Positions 6,306-10,747 of a DNA stretch of 10,747 nt are shown one piece after another. This DNA comes from Flavobacteriales bacterium UBA4011 (lineage in GTDB: Bacteria > Bacteroidota > Bacteroidia > Flavobacteriales_D > Crocinitomicaceae), in NCBI GenBank assembly GCA_002384725.1, contig DGBF01000077.1:1-10747 (forward strand), written 5' to 3'. The first letter of the stretch is position 1; every line of letters starts with the position of its first letter. Under the pieces are notes generated by a model. The model had not been told where the DNA came from. It made no database searches and saw nothing but the letters and a program-made list of their open reading frames with translations. The translations under genes and the position numbers were made by a program.

Positions 6306-7643
6306 CTAATTATTTTTTGTCCACTTAAAAAAATGACGCAACTTTAATCGATGTCCGAATTGTAAAATTCCATTTTTATAAATTCTACCTGCCAAATAGA
6401 AAAACAAAACACAAGAAAGAATTAGAATTAATCCAACCAACCATAAAGTATACGCTTCGCCCGGTGCAAATCCTTGGGCAAATTTCACGAGTACCACGGA
6501 TGGTGCCGTAAAGGGTAGATAATATAGCCAGGTTGTCAAAGGTGCATCTGGGTTGACCATGGCGTAATAACCTGCGTAAACGCCAAAACAAAGCAATAAA
6601 ACCAGTGGAATGACAAATTGTTGCCCATCGCTTTCGGAGCCGACGGAAGCGCCAACTGCCGAGAATATCGCGGAGTAGAATAAGTATCCTCCGAGTAAAC
6701 AAAGCGCAAAAACAAAAAGCATAGGTCCGAACTGAACCCGTTCAAAAACGAGATCAACGAATTCGTTGTATTCATATGCTCCAGTATTGCCCATCAAATC
6801 CGTATCGTTTGCTGTTTGACTAATTACATTTCCTGCACTATCAATATTTTGTGCCATATAATCGGGAAACAAGGTAGATTTCATTAAACTCAAACCTATG
6901 GCAATTACCACAATCCAGATGGAACATTGCACGATAGCCGAAAGTCCGACACCGATTATTTTCCCCAACATCAGTTGTGTAGGTTTGACGGACGCTAAAA
7001 TAACTTCCACAATACGATTGCTCTTTTCTCTTGAAATTGAACGCATAAGAGTCATGGCAAAAAGTGCAATGAAGATGAAAATCAATGCTCCGAAAAACAT
7101 TCCAACCCACGCTCGTTTGTCCGCTGATTTGTCTTCTGGATCATAAACACTTCTGAAACTCAGTAGAATCGGTTGTTTTATTTTCCTAAAATCAAGTAAG
7201 GATAATTTGGTGAAACGCTTGACCAAGACTTCTTCCAAACGTCTTTCAATCTGATACTGTACTGTTTTCTCTAAGGCTTTCGAAGGAATTTGTCGATAGA
7301 AAACAAAACCTACTTTATTTCCCAAGACTTTTTCGTTGATTTCTACCATTGCATCAAACTCTTGGTACGCCTTTGCATTGGCGAATTCTTCTGTTTCAAT
7401 GTAATTATCGGCAAACGAATAGGTAACATTTGGGTCTACGCGGGCGGCAATTTTATTCTCCATTATTCCAACCGGATCCGCAATCAAAACGTTCCATTTT
7501 TTGGCTATTTTTCCGCCATACGCAAAAAGAATATACATTATGGTAAGGACAACCAAAGGCCCTAAAATCGAGAACAATATAAATACTCTTGAGCCAACTC
7601 TTTCGCGCCATTCGCGCATCGCTATTATCCACGTATTTCTCAT
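6306..7643 (-). CDS. ABC-2 type transporter permease (NatB/YhaP-like)
   Basis: 445 residues, inner-membrane. A first membrane helix at ~20-43 is followed by a ~135-residue extracytoplasmic domain, then a cluster of helices at about 178-200, 229-254, 306-330, 341-363 and 399-420. This layout is that of ABC2_membrane_3 exporters such as NatB. The loop SREKSNRIVEVILASVKP (203-220), leading to QLMLGKI, is the characteristic coupling-type segment of these permeases. It overlaps the preceding ATPase gene by four bases (ATGA), so the two are cotranslated halves of one transporter. A second extracytoplasmic loop lies at ~255-300. The cargo is not evident; NatAB relatives export sodium or other ions, and many act in envelope stress or antimicrobial resistance. 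Confidence 0.9.
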   Translation of the reverse strand: MRNTWIIAMREWRERVGSRVFILFSILGPLVVLTIMYILFAYGGKIAKKWNVLIADPVGIMENKIAARVDPNVTYSFADNYIETEEFANAKAYQEFDAMVEINEKVLGNKVGFVFYRQIPSKALEKTVQYQIERRLEEVLVKRFTKLSLLDFRKIKQPILLSFRSVYDPEDKSADKRAWVGMFFGALIFIFIALFAMTLMRSISREKSNRIVEVILASVKPTQLMLGKIIGVGLSAIVQCSIWIVVIAIGLSLMKSTLFPDYMAQNIDSAGNVISQTANDTDLMGNTGAYEYNEFVDLVFERVQFGPMLFVFALCLLGGYLFYSAIFSAVGASVGSESDGQQFVIPLVLLLCFGVYAGYYAMVNPDAPLTTWLYYLPFTAPSVVLVKFAQGFAPGEAYTLWLVGLILILSCVLFFYLAGRIYKNGILQFGHRLKLRHFFKWTKNN

Positions 7644-8569
7644 TGAATCATGGGATTTTGCGCGGCTGCTATGCTACTAATGAATACTTCTTGCATGCCT
7701 GGGAGTTTCTCGAATATCGCTTCGATTTTCACTTGACCTATCATTACACCCATCAATTCGTCTATGGTGTTATCGCCCATCATTTTTAAATCTACTTCGT
7801 AGCGATTGTTTCCAAATTCTCTCGTATCGACAATTTCAAATCCTGTCCAAAGTGCATTTACAAACCCAAGCATGATTCCTTCAAAACGAACTGTAAACAT
7901 TCCATCTTTGTTTTTTTTACGAAGTTCTTTGACTTGACCTTCTAAAATAGATTTTCCTTGATGTAGCAACATCGCTCTATCGCAAATCTCCTCTACACTG
8001 TTCATGCTGTGTGTTGAGAGCAATATGGTTCTATTCTGTGCCTTGAGACTTTGAATTTCTTTTTTTATTAATTCGACATTGATTGGGTCAAAACCGCTGA
8101 ATGGCTCGTCTAGAATGATCAATTTAGGTTCATGCAGAACTGTGAAAATAAACTGAATCTTTTGCGCCATTCCTTTCGACAATTCTTCAATTCGTTTTTT
8201 ACGCCAATCGGAAATTTCAAAACGATCCAACCAATATTCAAGGGCGTTCTTCGCTTCTTTGGTATTCATTCCACGCAATTTCCCGAGAAATATACCGTGT
8301 TCTTGAACCGTCATACCGCGATACAAACCACGCTCTTCAGGCAAATAACCGATAGATTTAAGATGTTCTCGTCTAAACAGGTCGTTGTTGAATTTTATGT
8401 GTCCGCTATTGGGCTCAATAATCTGATTGACAATGCGAATCAAAGTAGATTTTCCTGCGCCATTAGGTCCTAATAGTCCAAAAATCTCTCCTTCAACCAG
8501 TTTCATGGAAACTTGATTCAAGGCCAGAGCTTGACCGTAGGATTTTGTGAGATTTGTGATTTCGAGCAT
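7640..8569 (-). CDS. ABC transporter ATP-binding protein (NatA-like, DUF4162 tail)
   Basis: 309 residues, cytoplasmic ATPase partner of the following permease. Walker A is GPNGAGKST (34-42). The Q-loop region GYLPEERGLY carries Glu77 where Gln is usual; this GYLPEERGLY form is familiar in NatA/YhaQ-type proteins. The signature LSKGMAQK (130-137) replaces LSGGQ, Walker B is LIILDEP (Asp154, Glu155), the D-loop is SGFDP and the H-loop His187. Residues ~220-300 form the C-terminal accessory region (DUF4162) typical of this subfamily. The ATG at 8569 is preceded by a good promoter and gives the expected N-terminus MLEITNLTKSYG. First gene of the ATPase-permease-Ppx/GppA operon. Confidence 0.93.
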   Translation of the reverse strand: MLEITNLTKSYGQALALNQVSMKLVEGEIFGLLGPNGAGKSTLIRIVNQIIEPNSGHIKFNNDLFRREHLKSIGYLPEERGLYRGMTVQEHGIFLGKLRGMNTKEAKNALEYWLDRFEISDWRKKRIEELSKGMAQKIQFIFTVLHEPKLIILDEPFSGFDPINVELIKKEIQSLKAQNRTILLSTHSMNSVEEICDRAMLLHQGKSILEGQVKELRKKNKDGMFTVRFEGIMLGFVNALWTGFEIVDTREFGNNRYEVDLKMMGDNTIDELMGVMIGQVKIEAIFEKLPGMQEVFISSIAAAQNPMIQ

Positions 8570-8591
8570 GAAAAGGAATCGTTTTGTTAAT

Positions 8592-8621
8592 CAAAGATAA
8601 CATTGGACGAAAAAGAAACAA
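8592..8621 (-). promoter_or_regulatory. Promoter of the ABC transporter-Ppx/GppA operon
   Basis: On the minus strand TTG (8619-8621) is followed by a 19-base spacer and TATCTTTG (8592-8599), an exact TTG-N19-TAnnTTTG Bacteroidota promoter. The predicted transcript starts roughly 15 bases before the ATPase ATG at 8569. The -7 octamer and spacer length are identical to those of the response regulator promoter. Confidence 0.75.
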
Positions 8622-8697
8622 GGCCTGTTGATTTTTTCTTTCCTTTTATTGATGCTAATATGGACTTAACGCACTTGAGTATTCAGCTTTTATTACC

Positions 8698-9107
8698 TCA
8701 GGCGAAACTCCTTTTTAAAAAAGAGCGAATCGCTTTTAAGTTCGCAAGCATTACTTTGAAGTAGGAATTGGTGGAATATTTGCACGTAGAAACAATTGTT
8801 GCGCCATCCATGATTTCGTAATCCGACAACTTTAAAGCTCGGGTCATGAAATCATATTCTTCCATAATCACGAATTTTTCATCGAAGCCATTCAACTTTT
8901 TGAATAGGTCCTTTTTGACAAACATGGTTTGGTCCCCTCCTCTACACCACAAGACAAGGCAATTTCAACAGAGTCATCGGCACTTTTTCCGTCAACTACA
9001 ATAATTTCTAGTTTCTTCCCAACATCCTGAGCACATAAAAACGCAATGAAGTCAGGCAAAAGTTTCGCTTCATTAACAACAGGAATGATGACACTCATTT
9101 CCGACAT
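8698..9107 (-). pseudogene. TIGR04283-type glycosyltransferase with internal deletion and frame change
   Basis: The two ends of a family-2 glycosyltransferase are present in different frames. The N-terminal end (ATG at 9107, or the second ATG at 9098) reads MSVIIPVVNEAKLLPDF and EIIVVDGKSADDSVEIAL, the nucleotide-binding half ('IIPxxNE', 'VVDGxSxDxT'). Near 8940-8950 it runs straight into RGGDQTMFVKKDLFKKLNGF, MEEYDF and a C-terminal NSYFKVMLANLKAIRSFLKR, which match the family's end, but in the next frame. The ~100 central residues (the QMNxGA and FLHADT segments) are missing. The first frame stops soon after the junction (71 codons). An intact member would be ~230 residues. It starts one base after the TIGR04282-type gene stop and is the last gene of the arsS cluster. 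A working enzyme is unlikely. Genuine deletion and misassembly both fit. Confidence 0.75.
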
Positions 9108-9108
9108 G

Positions 9109-9699
9109 TTAATCTAAATATTGACGTAAGGTTTTTAAATCTTCTTCGTAATCCACGTCTGGCAGTATTTCGAGAATACCTACACTTTTACCAATCGCTT
9201 TTATATTTGCTTTAGCTTCTTCAAAAACAGTTGCTGTGCTCCATTCTTTGTTCAAAAACACCTCTTCGTCGGCACGATTGGTGCCGATAAGATAGTATCC
9301 ACCATCAATGGCCGGACCTATACAGTAATCATTGGATTCAAGAGCTAAGAAAGCATCATTAAGATGCTTAGAGGTAAATTCATAGCAATCTGTACCGATC
9401 ACGACTATCGATTCAACGCCCATCGCTTTCACTTTGTTGATCGCGTTGAACATTCTCAATCCCAAATCATTACCTTCTTGTTCATGTAAATTACAATGGC
9501 TCCACTTCACATCTTCATCCAAATAATTGGAAAAGAAAAGAAATTTATCGGCTTCGGTTTTTTGAATTTCGGCGTGGGTATGATTTACCAAAATAGTGTA
9601 AATTTTTAAGGCGTTTTCATCACCAACAGTCGCGGCTAAGCGCGTTTTTACTTTACCCAATTCTAGATTTTTCTGGAAAATGATGATTGCTTTTTTCAT
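9109..9699 (-). CDS. TIGR04282-family glycosyltransferase-like protein of arsenosugar clusters
   Basis: 196 residues from the chosen ATG at 9699 (MKKAIIIFQKN); an in-frame ATG at 9720 would add MRFYKGT, but the family normally begins directly with the MKxAxIIF strand. GT-A-like nucleotidyl/glycosyltransferase fold: IIIFQKNLELGKVKTRLA is the N-terminal phosphate-binding signature, VIGTDCYEFT (family 'GTDCPxLT') holds the metal/nucleotide Asp, and GPAIDGGYYLIG ('GPAxDGGYYLIG') is the family hallmark. The family is often found beside arsS and TIGR04283 glycosyltransferases and has been proposed to act in arsenosugar formation; biochemical proof is lacking. It lies about 50 bases after arsS on the same strand and is presumably cotranscribed. 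Confidence 0.87.
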   Translation of the reverse strand: MKKAIIIFQKNLELGKVKTRLAATVGDENALKIYTILVNHTHAEIQKTEADKFLFFSNYLDEDVKWSHCNLHEQEGNDLGLRMFNAINKVKAMGVESIVVIGTDCYEFTSKHLNDAFLALESNDYCIGPAIDGGYYLIGTNRADEEVFLNKEWSTATVFEEAKANIKAIGKSVGILEILPDVDYEEDLKTLRQYLD

Positions 9700-9748
9700 T
9701 GTGCCTTTATAGAAACGCAATTTTTACTTGTTAAGAAGATATTGATAT

Positions 9749-10747
9749 TTAGGCAACTGTACCACCACAACTTGAACCCGCGCCAGCTGTGCAGCCATAA
9801 CAATGCTCATTTAAAATGATATGTCGACTTTCTAATGCTTCTAAATCAAAATCACTCAGATGTTGACCTTTCACTGCCACTTTCAACTCCAACATTTGAT
9901 TGAAGTCGCAATCGTATAAGAAGCCATCCCAACCTACGGAAATTGTATTTCTACACATCACGCCAGCTGCTGCCATTGGATTAAAGGCATTCACCAATTT
10001 CTCCATGTATTTTTCGTAGTTTTTTGAAGCTACTAAATAACTCAAATAACGACTAATCGGAAGGTTAGTTATCGCAAACAAATCATTGAATTCTATCTCA
10101 AATCCTTCACGCAGCTTGCGTTTGAATTGATTTTGCAATGAGTCTTGATCGGGTGGCAAAAATGCTCCAGATGGATTGTACACCAAGTTCAATATTAATC
10201 CAGTTCCTTCCATTCCATAACCTACAGCATTCAACATTTTCAAAGCGCGAATGCTTTTTTCGAAAACGCCTTCTCCACGCTGTGCATCCGTTTTCGCAGA
10301 ATTAAAATACGGCAAAGAAGAGGCAATTTCTATCTTGTGTTTCTTGAAAAAATCTGGTAAATCGTGGTGTTTTTTATTGGCTACGATAATTGTCAAATTA
10401 CATCGAACGATAATCTTTTTTCCTTTGGCACTCAATTGTTCCACGAACCATCGAAAATCGGGATTCATTTCTGGTGCACCACCGGTCAGATCGACTGTAT
10501 GACAATTCGTTTTGTCAATCGCATCCATGCAAATTTGCATGGTTTCACGGGTCATGATTTCTTTTCGGTCTGGGCCAGCATCAACGTGACAATGCTCACA
10601 AACTTGATTGCACATATAACCAAGGTTAATCTGCAATATTTCAAGTTTTTTTGGTCGTAATGGGAATTGGCCTATTTCGGCAATTTTATCTTTGAATGTT
10701 GGTAACTCACCAGTTTTGAAAATACCGTTTGATAAAATTTCTAATTG
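9749..10747 (-). CDS. arsS: Arsenosugar biosynthesis radical SAM protein ArsS (5' end outside window)
   Basis: 332 residues are visible; the frame stays open to the right edge, and the TTG at 10636 sometimes taken as start is internal. The radical SAM 4Fe-4S motif is CNQVCEHC (Cys46, 50, 53 in visible numbering), the SAM-contact motif is LTGGAPEMNP (from about 87), and the C-terminal DUF3641-type region has five further Cys (265, 280, 316, 319, 327) in CRNT, DCDFNQ, CYGCTAGAGSSCGG. ArsS homologues are ~330-360 residues, so only a few N-terminal residues should be missing. In cyanobacteria ArsS joins a 5'-deoxyadenosyl group to dimethylarsinous acid, the first committed arsenosugar step. First visible gene of the minus-strand cluster; the arsenic methyltransferase ArsM, which would supply its substrate, is not in the window. 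Confidence 0.92.
   Translation of the reverse strand, partial: QLEILSNGIFKTGELPTFKDKIAEIGQFPLRPKKLEILQINLGYMCNQVCEHCHVDAGPDRKEIMTRETMQICMDAIDKTNCHTVDLTGGAPEMNPDFRWFVEQLSAKGKKIIVRCNLTIIVANKKHHDLPDFFKKHKIEIASSLPYFNSAKTDAQRGEGVFEKSIRALKMLNAVGYGMEGTGLILNLVYNPSGAFLPPDQDSLQNQFKRKLREGFEIEFNDLFAITNLPISRYLSYLVASKNYEKYMEKLVNAFNPMAAAGVMCRNTISVGWDGFLYDCDFNQMLELKVAVKGQHLSDFDLEALESRHIILNEHCYGCTAGAGSSCGGTVA

Noticed and set aside
6385..7146. Several open frames of 79-105 codons overlapping the ABC permease on both strands
   Set aside because: They are shadows of the permease frame with no family resemblance; the permease itself is complete and well supported.
8132..8473. Plus-strand 113-codon open frame inside the ABC ATPase
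   Set aside because: Antisense shadow of a clearly conserved ATPase; composition is Phe/Asn-rich without motifs.
10634..10636. TTG as the start of arsS
   Set aside because: The frame stays open to the window edge, and the upstream residues (FPLRPKKLEI) match the N-terminal region expected of ArsS.
10687..10694. TATCTTTG on the plus strand as a promoter
   Set aside because: It lies inside arsS, antisense, with no plus-strand gene downstream; chance match.
1..10747. CRISPR array, tRNA, rRNA, IS element or phage gene
   Set aside because: No regularly spaced repeats, cloverleaf sequences, transposase motifs or long terminal inverted repeats were seen.

Overview
The window looks like chromosomal DNA of a free-living member of the Bacteroidota, most likely Flavobacteriales. 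The base composition is AT-rich and Shine-Dalgarno sequences are absent. Promoters have the Bacteroidota form TTG-N19-TAnnTTTG. The gene families (GlmM with an RKSNTEP phosphate loop, a short sigma-54 response regulator, short Ppx/GppA, lipoproteins starting CKKKE) also fit that phylum. Genus-level placement cannot be made from the sequence alone. There are no rRNA, tRNA, CRISPR, IS or phage genes.

Layout. Positions 1-2439 (plus strand) hold the 3' end of ribH (lumazine synthase), then glmM (phosphoglucosamine mutase, peptidoglycan/LPS precursor supply) and a SAM-dependent methyltransferase of unknown substrate, closely spaced and probably cotranscribed. Positions 2440-2657 are a non-coding gap carrying an inverted, repeat-like segment. 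Positions 2658-2953 are the remains of a serine hydrolase (class C beta-lactamase-like): a signal peptide and a C-terminal strand/loop are left, the catalytic middle is missing and there is a frameshift in a T8 tract. A strong hairpin at 2952-2987 separates it from the converging minus-strand genes.

Positions 3011-8569 (minus strand) read, in transcription order, ABC ATPase, ABC-2 permease, Ppx/GppA phosphatase, sigma-54 response regulator without a DNA-binding domain, and a lipoprotein of unknown function. The first three overlap or abut (ATGA, TAGATG) and form one operon with a promoter at 8592-8621. The response regulator has its own near-perfect promoter at 5338-5368.

Positions 8698-10747 (minus strand) are an arsenosugar-type cluster: arsS (radical SAM, 5' end beyond the window), a TIGR04282-type nucleotidyl/glycosyltransferase-like protein, and a TIGR04283-type glycosyltransferase that has lost its central ~100 residues and is out of frame. 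The pathway suggested is conversion of methylated arsenic to a 5'-deoxyadenosyl arsenical by ArsS, followed by sugar-handling steps. The last of these genes is broken here.

The main points for a second look are the two independent internally deleted genes (real decay or assembly error), the sigma-54 activator with GAFTSA and no HTH, a C8 tract sitting where the lipoprotein transcript should start, and the two short intergenic repeat-like segments. I see no convincing wholly new system.
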